DNA of 39,932 nt from Flavobacteriales bacterium (GTDB lineage Bacteria > Bacteroidota > Bacteroidia > Flavobacteriales > JANQLC01), in contig JANQLC010000016.1 of assembly GCA_028280815.1 (NCBI GenBank), positions 1 to 39,932 on the forward strand. Reading direction: 5' to 3'. A program made the position numbers and the translations under genes. Positions 1 to 6,915 of this stretch are shown here, piece by piece; the first letter of the stretch is position 1; every line of letters starts with the position of its first letter. Under the pieces are notes generated by a model. That model saw nothing but the letters and a program-made list of their open reading frames with translations, was not told the origin of the DNA and searched no databases.

Positions 1-246
1 TTGACTGCTGGAGATATTACATTAGAGCGAATCCTGTTGGAAAAACGCAAGGAATTCGTAGGAGAAGGCCAGACATTTTTCGACCTCATACGCAACAAAG
101 AGGATATTAAGCGAACGGGGGATGACCATTTGCTCGGTGTGCCAATGCAGATCAGATATACGGATTACAGAACGATAGAGCCCATTCCACGTTTTGAACT
201 CAACGCGAATAAAAATATCCAACAAAATCCCGGGTACGAGAAATAA
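1..246 (+). CDS. SusD/RagB family nutrient-binding lipoprotein, C-terminal fragment
   Basis: The reading frame is open from the first base, so the gene starts upstream of the window; the TTG at position 1 should not be taken as its start. The 81 visible residues match the C-terminus of SusD/RagB proteins: a helix with E-R-x-L-L-E-K-R-K-E-F, then GEGQTFFDLIRN, and near the end the pattern PIPRFELNAN followed by QNPGY. SusD proteins are outer-membrane lipoproteins that sit over a SusC/TonB-dependent channel and capture glycans or other nutrients; the partner susC gene would be expected upstream. This family is essentially confined to Bacteroidota, so it is a strong phylum marker. The substrate cannot be told from the fragment. 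Confidence 0.85.
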   Translation: MTAGDITLERILLEKRKEFVGEGQTFFDLIRNKEDIKRTGDDHLLGVPMQIRYTDYRTIEPIPRFELNANKNIQQNPGYEK

Positions 247-498
247 GCCGAACCCCCATGCTTTCTGGACCATGGGTCACCTATCTCAGGCAGTGATATG
301 ACCGCAAATCTCAATACGAGATAAAATCCGGGTGGGTAAAGTGCGATCAGTCGCATCCAACAAGCCTGGGCTAAGACAAAATTTTCAAGGATAGCGCAAC
401 TGCCATCCCCAAACCAAAGGAGAAAAAACAATCAAATAATCTGATAAACCCATAATTTATATAAATCCATTTTATGCTCAGCGCGCATTTGGAATCGA

Positions 499-506
499 TA
501 GCTTTG
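499..506 (+). promoter_or_regulatory. -7 box of putative trxA promoter
   Basis: TAGCTTTG fits the Bacteroidota -7 consensus TAnnTTTG. Transcription would start near 513, leaving a leader of about 19 nt before trxA. No good -33 TTTG lies at the usual distance (TTTA at 471-474 is the nearest), so only half of the promoter is convincing. Confidence 0.4.
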
Positions 507-531
507 TAAGCGATTTTTAAAATGTATAGAG

Positions 532-849
532 ATGGCTATTGAAATAACAGACGAGAATTTTGAGGCAGTGGTAAGCCATGCCGATAAACCCGTATTGGTG
601 GACTTCTGGGCAGCCTGGTGCGGGCCCTGCCGCACGGTAGGCCCCATCGTAGACGAGTTGTCCGACGACTACCAGGGCAAGGCGGTAGTCGGAAAGGTAG
701 ATGTGGATAAAAACCCGGAAGTAGCCGCGAAGCATGGGGTGAGAAACATTCCCACCCTCTTGTTTTTTAAGGGCGGAAAGGTGGTGGACAAGCAGGTGGG
801 GGTAGCACCTAAGAAAGCCCTGGCCGATAAGCTCGAAGCCCAGTTGTAG
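532..849 (+). CDS. trxA: Thioredoxin
   Basis: A 105-residue protein of the usual thioredoxin length with the catalytic WCGPC at residues 29-33, the cis-proline in NIPT (P74) and the conserved D24 in VDFWA. It is a cytoplasmic dithiol-disulfide reductant for ribonucleotide reductase, methionine sulfoxide reductase and similar enzymes. It has no signal peptide, so it is the cytoplasmic form rather than a TlpA/ResA-type exported protein. The ATG at 532 gives the canonical N-terminus; there is no Shine-Dalgarno, as expected in this phylum. Its reductase partner trxB lies at the far end of the same window (36947-37912, minus strand). It is followed by tRNA-Asp, which has its own promoter. Confidence 0.97.
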   Translation: MAIEITDENFEAVVSHADKPVLVDFWAAWCGPCRTVGPIVDELSDDYQGKAVVGKVDVDKNPEVAAKHGVRNIPTLLFFKGGKVVDKQVGVAPKKALADKLEAQL

Positions 850-894
850 GCCCTGATTTTCTACGCCGGTAAGTCGGATTTCACCATTTCATGG

Positions 895-902
895 TATATT
901 TG
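895..902 (+). promoter_or_regulatory. -7 box of tRNA-Asp promoter
   Basis: TATATTTG is a perfect TAnnTTTG -7 element ending 17 nt before the tRNA 5' end. The identical octamer occurs at 2908-2915 and 20094-20101, also in front of genes. A clear -33 TTTG is not seen. Confidence 0.5.
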
Positions 903-919
903 CAGGCTGCGAGCAGCGA

Positions 920-996
920 GGTCTGGTAGTTCAGCCGGTTAGAATACATGCCTGTCACGCATGGGGTCGCGGGTTCGAGTCCCGTCCAGACCGCCA
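920..996 (+). tRNA. tRNA-Asp (GTC)
   Basis: A 77-nt cloverleaf. The acceptor stem GGTCTGG (920-926) pairs with CCAGACC (986-992), followed by discriminator G and an encoded CCA (994-996). The anticodon arm is CATGC (947-951), loop CTGTCAC, GCATG (959-963), with anticodon GTC at 954-956. The T-arm contains GGTTCGAGTCC. The phage-tail island begins about 1.1 kb downstream, but I could not find a second copy of the tRNA 3' end on the island's right side, so there is no evidence that it served as an attachment site. Confidence 0.97.
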
Positions 997-2080
997 AATC
1001 AAAGGCGACCGAGTTGTTATAAATCAAGGGTTTCCACCCGCTGGCCTCAGCCAGCCAAATCCCAGTGCCCTAGGGTCAAAAGTTCCGGAATAATTCGTTT
1101 TTGTCCATCGCTTTTCAAATGGATTGGGTGCATTTCAGACTGAAGAGCTATATCCCATAAAACTTACAACCCATGAGGGCAGCGGATAGGCGAAGAGAAG
1201 TTTCCAAAATCAATTTGCCAGGCGAGCATAAAAAATAAGTTTCCTCTTTCAAACCAACTCCCTCAGAGACAAGCGTCAAAAAAATAAGTTCCCCTTTTCA
1301 GACCGACCCAAAAGCGCAAAAAAATAGAACTCAGACACCCGACGTGCCACAGCGGGCAAAAACGAACCGAATCAGGTACAAAAATGAAAAAACAAGAGCC
1401 CTTTTTTAAGTCACCAAAGCGAAACAGAGAAGTAGAGAAGCGCTTTTCAAACCGTCCCCACAGGATGCGGACAAAAGGGTAAGACCAGCCTTTTCAAAAC
1501 GCCTCCCACAGGATGCGGACAAAAGGGTAAGACCAGCCTTTTCAGGCGACTTACAGGAGAAAGACAAAAAATAAAACCAGATTTTTAGCCCCTGACAAAA
1601 GCTAAAACGAGAACCCCTCGACCCCACAAGCCTAAAACAAAAATAGAAGATAAAACAAAGAGCAAGACCCCGCTTTTCAGGCTGACTTCTCAGTATCAAA
1701 CACCAAGGGACAAAACCGACTCTTCAAATTCAAACCCACAGGGACAAACACAAAAGACAAAACCGCCCTTTAAACTGTCAGCCGAAAATAAAAACGCCAC
1801 CTTTCCAAGCGGTTGAGCGGAAATAAAACAGCCCCATCGATCAATCCACCGCCGCAAAGCGGTCTCCCCTACTGCACCCCGTGATACCCCCCTTGTTTTG
1901 AAACTGCACCCGATTCAAAATGGGATAAAAGTGCGTGGGAAACCGCAAATAAAAACAGAGGGCGAACGAGAAAAAATGGACAAAAACCACACCCAAACCG
2001 CATAAGAGGAGATGGCATTTTAAACAACCTATCCATTGTAAACAAATCAGCTTCAAAATTTTGAAAATGATCCCTTTGCC
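997..2080 (+). repeat. Gene-free block of degenerate co-oriented repeats
   Basis: About 1.1 kb without a credible gene. It is rich in A and C on the plus strand and built from diverged units resembling CTTTTCAAACCG, then CCACAGG(GA)CAAA, then an A-rich stretch with AAGATAAG-like ends. The same motifs recur, in the same orientation, in the blocks at 19714-20070, 25345-27970, 35337-36940 and 39014-39932. The minus-strand open frames here are by-products of the T/G-rich complement. A well preserved tandem duplication lies at 1457-1544. Confidence 0.7.
1457..1544 (+). repeat. Tandem duplication, 48-bp period
   Basis: A 40-nt segment at 1457-1496 is repeated without a mismatch at 1505-1544 (period 48). 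Each copy begins CCCACAGGATGCGG and ends GACCAGCCTTTTCA. It is the best-preserved pair of the degenerate family in this spacer, suggesting recent local duplication. Confidence 0.9.
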
Positions 2081-2881
2081 TCACCGCTGTTGGGAGAAGC
2101 GATCGACCTGGCCCCTCAGATCGTCGAGCTCGGTTTCCAGTTCAGACAACTTTTCCGTCAAGTCGGCGTTGGCATCGGGTGCTTTGAATTGCAAACCGAC
2201 TTCCCAATGGCAGATGGTCTGTACATCTCTTGTGTCAATGTCAAAGTTGGGATAAGTACTCCTATCGATATGGTCGCTCATCAAAATCAGCGAATCCCGT
2301 TCTGGAATCTGGTTTTTTATCCTTTTAAAATATCCCTTTCCTTCGGTGTCCACCACCACGCCTACAAACTGTTTGGGCATATCCCGCCATTCGGCTCTCT
2401 CCAGCACGCGCACGATTTGGAGTGAACCGTCTTGAAAGGTGGGGGCCATGGACATGCCTTTGAGGCGTATTGTGACGTGAGCGCCCGATTGTAAGAATCG
2501 GGCGGGGAGTGAGATGAAATCTTTGGTCTCCGCATACGCATCGTTGTAAAGTCCAAAACCGGCCGCAGCGGATACATTGGATACGGGAATAACCTTGTTT
2601 CCCGAAGTGTCTACCGTTTCCACAATGATCTTTTCCCCAGTAGGGGCAGCACGCTTGAGCATGGGTCCCCTTCCGAGGATCAACCACTCGGCACAAACAT
2701 TTGTGAACCGATCGAGTACCAGCTGCAACATTTCTGAATCCGGCTTGTTGCGCCGAGTGGCAATATTGGACATTCTGCCACTTGAAACGCCGATCTCCGC
2801 AGCGAATTTATTCCTGGAAATACTCAGATATTCAATTAGTTGAATAATTCTATCGTTGATTTCAAATCTATTTACTAACAT
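2081..2881 (-). CDS. XRE-type HTH / S24 (LexA-CI family) transcriptional repressor
   Basis: A 266-residue protein. Residues 8-45 form a helix-turn-helix (KFAAEIGVSSGRMSNI). Residues 95-230 are an S24 peptidase domain with the catalytic serine in GMSM (S144) and a candidate general-base lysine in YFKRI (K186). An Ala-Gly bond at A107-G108 lies 36 residues before the serine, matching the LexA/CI self-cleavage geometry. The last 25 residues (LSELETELDDLRGQV) look like a short coiled coil. It should repress the neighbouring tail genes and be inactivated when RecA filaments form after DNA damage; this is inferred from the family. It is transcribed away from the tail operon, with an inverted-repeat operator and divergent promoters just upstream (2885-2937). 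The ATG at 2881 fits the HTH start. Confidence 0.85.
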   Translation of the reverse strand: MLVNRFEINDRIIQLIEYLSISRNKFAAEIGVSSGRMSNIATRRNKPDSEMLQLVLDRFTNVCAEWLILGRGPMLKRAAPTGEKIIVETVDTSGNKVIPVSNVSAAAGFGLYNDAYAETKDFISLPARFLQSGAHVTIRLKGMSMAPTFQDGSLQIVRVLERAEWRDMPKQFVGVVVDTEGKGYFKRIKNQIPERDSLILMSDHIDRSTYPNFDIDTRDVQTICHWEVGLQFKAPDANADLTEKLSELETELDDLRGQVDRFSQQR

Positions 2882-2884
2882 TTC

Positions 2885-2937
2885 TTTGAAATACTCACAT
2901 TTGTTTGTATATTTGTACTGATGTGAGGGTAAATTTA
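2885..2937 (+). promoter_or_regulatory. Divergent operator-promoter of the repressor
   Basis: On the plus strand TTTG (2885-2888) is followed after exactly 19 nt by TATATTTG (2908-2915), a full-consensus Bacteroidota promoter firing rightward with a start near 2922. A perfect 7-bp inverted repeat, CTCACAT (2894-2900) and ATGTGAG (2921-2927), brackets the -7 box, and ATTTGT is directly repeated at 2899 and 2911. On the minus strand TAAATTTA (2937-2930) could be the repressor's own -7 box, overlapping the right arm. Binding at the inverted repeat would occlude both promoters, the usual arrangement for a CI/LexA-type switch. Confidence 0.65.
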
Positions 2938-3063
2938 GTCAAAAATATCCGCGCAAACCCCGAAGCGCTAAAAAATGAATTGAAAAACCTTATGCAATGC
3001 CATTCGTCCACGGGTCGAATAAGCCTGAGGAAAGGGGCAAACCGATATAGAATCCATCGGTAA
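2923..3063 (+). CDS. Possible 46-residue early protein, leaderless GTG start
   Basis: The frame opens with GTG at 2923, within a nucleotide or two of the transcription start predicted from the -7 box at 2908-2915. It encodes a 46-residue basic peptide with an amphipathic stretch (NPEALKNELKNLM) and an Arg/Lys-rich end. It is the first frame after the rightward promoter divergent from the repressor, the place where lambdoid and Mu-like phages keep a small Cro/Ner-type regulator. I do not recognise it, and no helix-turn-helix is clear. The leaderless start is an inference from spacing. It could be a chance frame. Confidence 0.3.
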   Translation: MRVNLVKNIRANPEALKNELKNLMQCHSSTGRISLRKGANRYRIHR

Positions 3064-3147
3064 CGATAAACGACACCCAAAAGTACGAGATCCGATAGAA
3101 CGAAAAAGTGCATGCCGTATTTACAAGTCGATATAAAACCTGAAATT

Positions 3148-3261
3148 ATGGACAAACCAATGGGTAAAAATTACGAGTTTACCGCGGGCCGCCTAGCCGA
3201 TGGTCATTTGGCCAAGTCCCTGAAAATCCTGCGATCGGGCCTGCGCACCACAGGGGGTTGA
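3148..3261 (+). CDS. Possible 37-residue peptide
   Basis: An ATG-initiated frame of 37 residues, beginning MDKPMGKNYEFTAGRLADG, lies on the rightward transcript from the repressor operator. Its composition is protein-like (balanced charge, no low complexity), but it is too short to classify and has no recognisable family. Listed because it fills the otherwise empty stretch between the operator and the first clear small genes. Confidence 0.25.
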   Translation: MDKPMGKNYEFTAGRLADGHLAKSLKILRSGLRTTGG

Positions 3262-3664
3262 CCCCTGCCTAAGCCCACGACCGGCTAGGGATACCGCTCG
3301 AATCCCACCGTCCGTCTCCACCGCTGCCAATCGGCTAAAAGCACGAGCTAAAAGAATCCAAATCGCTTTACAGCCAAGCCCTAGGAAACCCCAAAGACCC
3401 TTCGCAACAATCGGGATTACGGGCAATTGAGGATCGAACCGCCATTCAAAAAACCAATCCCCAAAGCTCGATCACGGGAGGAGTGACAAAAAGAGACAAA
3501 CCAAGCGTTGTGGACGAGCTGCCATGCGATAGCAGGAGACGGGCGGGTCAATTCAAATCGACAAAAAGTCGAAAAAACAGGGCATTGAAGATAAAAAACC
3601 CTTGGAAGCTGGAATGGACAGCTCGAGCCTACCACCACTGAAATCACACAAAGAGCACGACCTT
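3262..3664. other. Stretch without a convincing gene
   Basis: About 400 bp between the operator-proximal frames and the small gene at 3665. A 52-codon frame from GTG 3483 to 3641 lies immediately after a GGGAGGA sequence, but it is very rich in Arg, Lys and Ser and overlaps the next gene's possible upstream start codons, so I do not call it. Nothing else is seen. Confidence 0.5.
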
Positions 3665-3943
3665 ATGAATAGACTGACCTACGTAGAGCGGCTCTGTGCA
3701 GCCTTGCAACACGACACACTGGTGTCCCGCATTTACAGCTGTGATGAGCGCTGGGCGCTACACGGGGAAATCGCCCGTGTAATCCATGGCTATGAGACCG
3801 AGATAAGCCCTCGGATAGCCCTGCCCGAAGGCATTCCGCAGCGACGGCCTTGCCGAATCAACAGCGACCGGCAAACCGAAGTATACGACGCAAAAGACAA
3901 ATGTTGGAAACCGGTGCGCCCCACAGCGAAAACAAGGCAGTGA
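3665..3943 (+). CDS. Hypothetical protein, 92 residues
   Basis: A small soluble protein beginning MNRLTYVERLCAAL, with a helical N-terminal half and a basic tail. It has no recognised domain. The frame stays open to a TTG at 3602 and an ATG at 3614, but the ATG at 3665 gives the most protein-like N-terminus. It is the first of three small rightward genes between the repressor and the structural genes, a position where tailed phages carry regulatory or accessory genes. A role in control of tail-gene expression is possible but not shown. Confidence 0.5.
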   Translation: MNRLTYVERLCAALQHDTLVSRIYSCDERWALHGEIARVIHGYETEISPRIALPEGIPQRRPCRINSDRQTEVYDAKDKCWKPVRPTAKTRQ

Positions 3944-4003
3944 CAGCGATTCAAGCCCGTGCGTACCCCTCGAGAACAACCGAACTCTACAAACCCATAG
4001 AAA

Positions 4004-4378
4004 ATGTACAGTCCCCTAGATCTGAGCGAAAGCAGCCTCGAAGAAGTGCAGCCCCATGAGACATCGGAGTTAGCAGGCCATCGGGCGTACGAGTACTTTA
4101 AAAACGGCTGCGAGCTAGATGAGATGTACCCCTTGCAACCGCTCGAAGACCAAATGGTGGGCCACACGAGGCACAACATAGAAAACAACAGCGAGCTGGC
4201 GCTTGCGAAAGCCCGAAAAGCCTTGGAAAAGGCTAAAGCGCTCGAGGCGATTCAGTTGACCCAGGGCGCCAAATGGGTGCGTGAAGGAGCGGCCACCTGG
4301 ATATTGCGCAAGGCGCACGAGAAGAAGCGCAAGCGCGTAGCCCGGTGCGCGTTAAAGCAGCTGTCGAGCACGAGATAA
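4004..4378 (+). CDS. Hypothetical protein, 124 residues
   Basis: A charged, largely helical protein. The N-terminal half is acidic (MYSPLDLSESSLEEVQP). The C-terminal half is a strongly basic helix, ALAKARKALEKAKALEA, followed by a KKRKRVARC-like tail, so it may bind nucleic acid. No family is recognised. The stop codon overlaps an ATG at 4378 that opens a frame of only 25 codons, which I do not call. It sits between two other small genes on the same strand, 60 bp after the previous one. Confidence 0.5.
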   Translation: MYSPLDLSESSLEEVQPHETSELAGHRAYEYFKNGCELDEMYPLQPLEDQMVGHTRHNIENNSELALAKARKALEKAKALEAIQLTQGAKWVREGAATWILRKAHEKKRKRVARCALKQLSSTR

Positions 4379-4490
4379 TGGAAGGGCTACAGATTGGAAT
4401 CCGAGGAAAACAGCTGGGATTTTCAGCCGCTCACCACGCCGCTCGGCAGGGATGAAAGCATTTTTTTGTGAAACCCCAACCTCCTATACC

Positions 4491-4670
4491 ATGCCCAAAT
4501 TGAACTCGACCAAAAAGAGGCACGACATCGTGCGTCGCAACTTTGATTCGTTGTGCAAGCGGCATCCGCAATGGCGCATAGATGCCTTAATCGAAAAAAC
4601 GCATCAGCGCACCGGCTACGCCACCCGAACGATCGAGGGCATCTTACGCGGCGAATTCGAACGGGATTAA
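4491..4670 (+). CDS. Small HTH-like prophage protein
   Basis: From the ATG at 4491 the product is 59 residues, starting MPKLNSTKKRHDIVRRNFDSL. An in-frame ATG at 4452 would add 13 residues of unlike character. The pattern, a basic N-terminus, then 'RFxxLxxxxP.WRIDALIEKT', then 'TGYATRTIEGIL', resembles small conserved proteins of Bacteroidota prophages and mobile islands that end in a helix-turn-helix-like 'xxLSxxTIxxIL' motif. A DNA-binding regulatory role is plausible; this is family resemblance from memory, not a verified match. It is the last rightward gene before the leftward pair at 4716-5529. Confidence 0.5.
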   Translation: MPKLNSTKKRHDIVRRNFDSLCKRHPQWRIDALIEKTHQRTGYATRTIEGILRGEFERD

Positions 4671-4715
4671 TCCCCTTTTGCCACGTGCCCATTCGATGGG
4701 CTTAGCGATCCATTT

Positions 4716-5132
4716 CTAAAAGACGAAACGCCGTTTCAATGGGTTGTAAATCCGAGTTTCAAAATCCAAGCGATAGGCCAGCATCTGGCATTTTCGGCTG
4801 ATGGACTGTTCTCCTTTTTGGGATAGCGGCTTAAATCGCTCAGACCGCAGCCATTGAACGGCCTCTACGACCGCATCTATGAGGCTCAGACCGGCGAGTC
4901 CCTGCCCCATATAGAGATAAAGCGAAACCACAGCCCGCCCTTCTTGCAGCTGCTGCATCCTATCGACATAGTTTATGGAACTGATTTCCATTAGACAGGC
5001 GGGCAAGGGTATGGCGTTTTTGGACCCCGATTCCTCAAACTGCCCTTTTTGCCAATCGAAAAACCGAATGTCGGGGATCGTTGCGACTCGCGCTCTTACC
5101 TCATAAAGCAATTCTCGTCTTACACTTGTCAT
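4716..5132 (-). CDS. Putative tail terminator/completion protein
   Basis: A 138-residue protein. Its N-terminal helix (MTSVRRELLYEVRARVATIPDIRFFDW), the 'PLPACLMEI' strand and the later 'GRAVVSLYLY' strand resemble the small proteins that cap or terminate tail tubes in Bacteroidota tailed phages, typically 'ELxxxlkxxLxxIPEIKxVxxw...P.PavlieF'. A terminator sets the end of sheath and tube polymerisation, which a headless particle would need. It is leftward, 70 bp downstream of the gp25/W-like gene and presumably co-transcribed with it, divergent from the sheath operon. The assignment is by pattern and context only. Confidence 0.45.
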   Translation of the reverse strand: MTSVRRELLYEVRARVATIPDIRFFDWQKGQFEESGSKNAIPLPACLMEISSINYVDRMQQLQEGRAVVSLYLYMGQGLAGLSLIDAVVEAVQWLRSERFKPLSQKGEQSISRKCQMLAYRLDFETRIYNPLKRRFVF

Positions 5133-5202
5133 CGGGCTCTTTTACATTTTTTCCGCCGTGTATCGGTTGCCATTCACCGTCCCTTTGAGGTGTGCCAGCC
5201 CC

Positions 5203-5529
5203 TCATTCATAAGTGGCATCCACATAGATTTTGCCATCGGCCCCATAAGCCAAGGTAACCACGCGCATGCCGTCGTATTCAAAATTCCGCTCAGCTTTGA
5301 TGAGCAAGGCTTTGGGGTTTTCTCCGTTCAGTTCGTCTGCGATGCCCACACCGATTTCCGGTGCGGCTTTGTACGCACCCTTATGAGCGATCAGCAGGTG
5401 CCTTTGATGCTGCGTGGCGCTCTCCCCAACTTGAAAGTCGAACTCCTCAGCCCCCTTAGCCGGAAGCCGATCGCCTGTAACCCCCTGTAAGAGAAAAGCC
5501 CCTTCGCCATCGACCAATATGTCTCGCAT
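5203..5529 (-). CDS. Putative gp25/W-like baseplate wedge protein
   Basis: From the ATG at 5529 the product is 108 residues. The second half shows 'HKGAYKAAPEIGVGIADEL ... DGMRVVTL ... GKIYVDATY', the signature I associate with the small gp25/gpW-like baseplate proteins of Bacteroidota phages (G-E/Y-x-K-x-x-P-x-x-G-V-G-I, then DGM-x-V, then a last strand IDAxY). No other gene in the island looks like gp25/W, so this fills that gap. The frame stays open to a GTG at 5712, but that start would leave only 6 bp to the divergent sheath gene and would erase the promoter region, so 5529 is preferred. Transcription is leftward from a CACCTTTG box at 5548-5541. Confidence 0.5.
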   Translation of the reverse strand: MRDILVDGEGAFLLQGVTGDRLPAKGAEEFDFQVGESATQHQRHLLIAHKGAYKAAPEIGVGIADELNGENPKALLIKAERNFEYDGMRVVTLAYGADGKIYVDATYE

Positions 5530-5540
5530 CTCTTTTAGGG

Positions 5541-5571
5541 CAAAGGTGGCACAGGCTGGACTCAGAGAAAA
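5541..5571 (-). promoter_or_regulatory. Putative leftward promoter of the W-like gene
   Basis: On the minus strand CACCTTTG (5548-5541) is preceded after 19 nt by TTTT (5571-5568). This is one base off the -7 consensus TAnnTTTG and one base off the -33 TTTG. The predicted start, near 5535, gives a very short leader to the ATG at 5529. The same octamer is used by the divergent sheath promoter. Confidence 0.4.
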
Positions 5572-5642
5572 TTCTGTAAACAGATCCCGTAGCACAGCCC
5601 GCGCATTTCGGTAGGGATAGACCCCAAATCCTGTTTGGCGAT

Positions 5643-5673
5643 TTTGGTAAGCCGTTTCGCGTTTGCACCTTTG
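5643..5673 (+). promoter_or_regulatory. Putative sheath-operon promoter
   Basis: TTTG (5643-5646), exactly 19 nt, then CACCTTTG (5666-5673): a consensus -33 box with a -7 box differing from TAnnTTTG only in its first base. The predicted start is about 5680, 40 nt before the sheath ATG at 5719. The non-consensus -7 box is identical to the divergent one at 5548-5541, hinting at shared control of the two arms. Confidence 0.5.
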
Positions 5674-5718
5674 ACCCGATGTAAAATCACCCGAACCGAC
5701 AAGACAAAACACGATGAT

Positions 5719-6915
5719 ATGGGATTACCGAAGGTAGCGATAAAATTAGAAAGTGATCGACTCGGCCAGCCCCCCCAGACCGATGACGGCATGGCCGGCA
5801 TGATAGTAAGCGGCGTGACAACCGCTACGGGAAAGATCGGGATCGCTGAGCCGAGACAATTGTTCAGCTTAGGGGATGCCGAAAAATTGGGTATTAAACC
5901 GAGCGGAAAAAACGCCTTTGCGCACGGCCAAATCCGCAAATTCTACGAAGAGGCCTCGTCCGGCGCAGCGCTCTGGGTTATGCTCGTGGATGCTTCGGTG
6001 AGCATGGAACAAGCCTGCGACCTACGGGGCGACTATGCGCCGGCCTTGGAAGAAGCTTCACAGCGGCAGATCAAGCTGTTGGCCGTATCTACCCAAACGA
6101 CCCCTGCCAGCCCAAGCCTGGTGAGCGGTCTGGATGCCGAGGTTTCAAAAGCCGTCGTAAAAGCCCAAGCCCTGGCGGCGCATTACGCCAAAAATTACAG
6201 ACCCTTTCGGGTTGTACTGGACGGTAAAAACTTCAGCGGCAAAGTCTCCGAGCTGTATGGGTATAACGAAGACGACAAAAATCGCGTCTGCATCTTTTTG
6301 TGCAATGACAACGCGAGTAAAAACGCCGATGTAGGCACCCTAGTCGGGCGTGCAGCCGCCTTGCCCGTACAGCGCAATATCGGGCGCGTGAAAGACGGCC
6401 CCTTAAAGGCGTTAAAAATGTACTTTACCGACGGTAAGTCCATCGAAGCGCACGAAGACGAATGGAGCAGCATCCGCGACAAAGCCTATATCAGCTGTAG
6501 AACCTATGCGGGCAAGCCGGGCTACTTCTTCACCGACGATCCCACGCTGACCTCAGTCACAGACGATTACAACAGCCTGGCCAGGGGACGAGTCATAGAC
6601 AAAGTCATCGAGCTGACCTATACCACTTATGTGACGGAGTTGCTCGACGAAATCCCTTTGAAGGACGATGGGACGATTAACCCCGCCCTGATCAAAGCCT
6701 GGCAGAACGAGATTGAAAACGCGATTGACCTCGCGATGACCGCAAATGGAGAAATCAGCAGCGCAAGGGCTTATATCGATGAACACCAACCGATACTGCA
6801 AAGCGGTAAAATACAGATCGTCCTGCGAATCCTGCCGGTGAGCTACAGCAAGTTTATCGAGGTACACCTGGGCTTCGACACAAATGTAAACCCGCTTAAA
6901 AAAACGATCGAATGA
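5719..6915 (+). CDS. Contractile tail sheath protein (DUF2586-like)
   Basis: A 398-residue protein from the ATG at 5719. The frame is open further upstream to 5635, but the N-terminus MGLPKVAIKLESDRLG fits the family and leaves room for the promoter. The pattern (GLPxVxIxLxxxxLGxxxxTxDGMAGMIVSG near the N-terminus; IGxAEPRQLFSLxDAExLGI around residues 40-60; RDKAYISCRTYAGKPGYFFTDDPTL near 255-280; ERGRVIDK-like ARGRVIDKV near 290) is that of the Bacteroidota sheath family annotated as DUF2586. The sheath wraps the tube and contracts to drive it through a target envelope. The stop overlaps the tube gene's ATG by 4 nt (ATGA), implying translational coupling. It is the first gene of the rightward structural operon. 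Confidence 0.85.
   Translation: MGLPKVAIKLESDRLGQPPQTDDGMAGMIVSGVTTATGKIGIAEPRQLFSLGDAEKLGIKPSGKNAFAHGQIRKFYEEASSGAALWVMLVDASVSMEQACDLRGDYAPALEEASQRQIKLLAVSTQTTPASPSLVSGLDAEVSKAVVKAQALAAHYAKNYRPFRVVLDGKNFSGKVSELYGYNEDDKNRVCIFLCNDNASKNADVGTLVGRAAALPVQRNIGRVKDGPLKALKMYFTDGKSIEAHEDEWSSIRDKAYISCRTYAGKPGYFFTDDPTLTSVTDDYNSLARGRVIDKVIELTYTTYVTELLDEIPLKDDGTINPALIKAWQNEIENAIDLAMTANGEISSARAYIDEHQPILQSGKIQIVLRILPVSYSKFIEVHLGFDTNVNPLKKTIE

Noticed and set aside
920-996. tRNA-Asp as attachment site of the tail island
   Set aside because: No integrase was found, and the tRNA 3' end is not repeated on the right side of the island (19714-20163).
3483-3641. 52-codon frame behind GGGAGGA
   Set aside because: Strongly Arg/Lys/Ser-rich, start codon lies too close to the purine run, and purine-rich SD elements are not a reliable start signal in this phylum.
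5530-5712. N-terminal extension of the W-like gene to a GTG at 5712
   Set aside because: It would leave only 6 bp to the divergent sheath gene and cover both promoters; the 61 extra residues are not family-like, and an ATG at 5529 gives the expected length.
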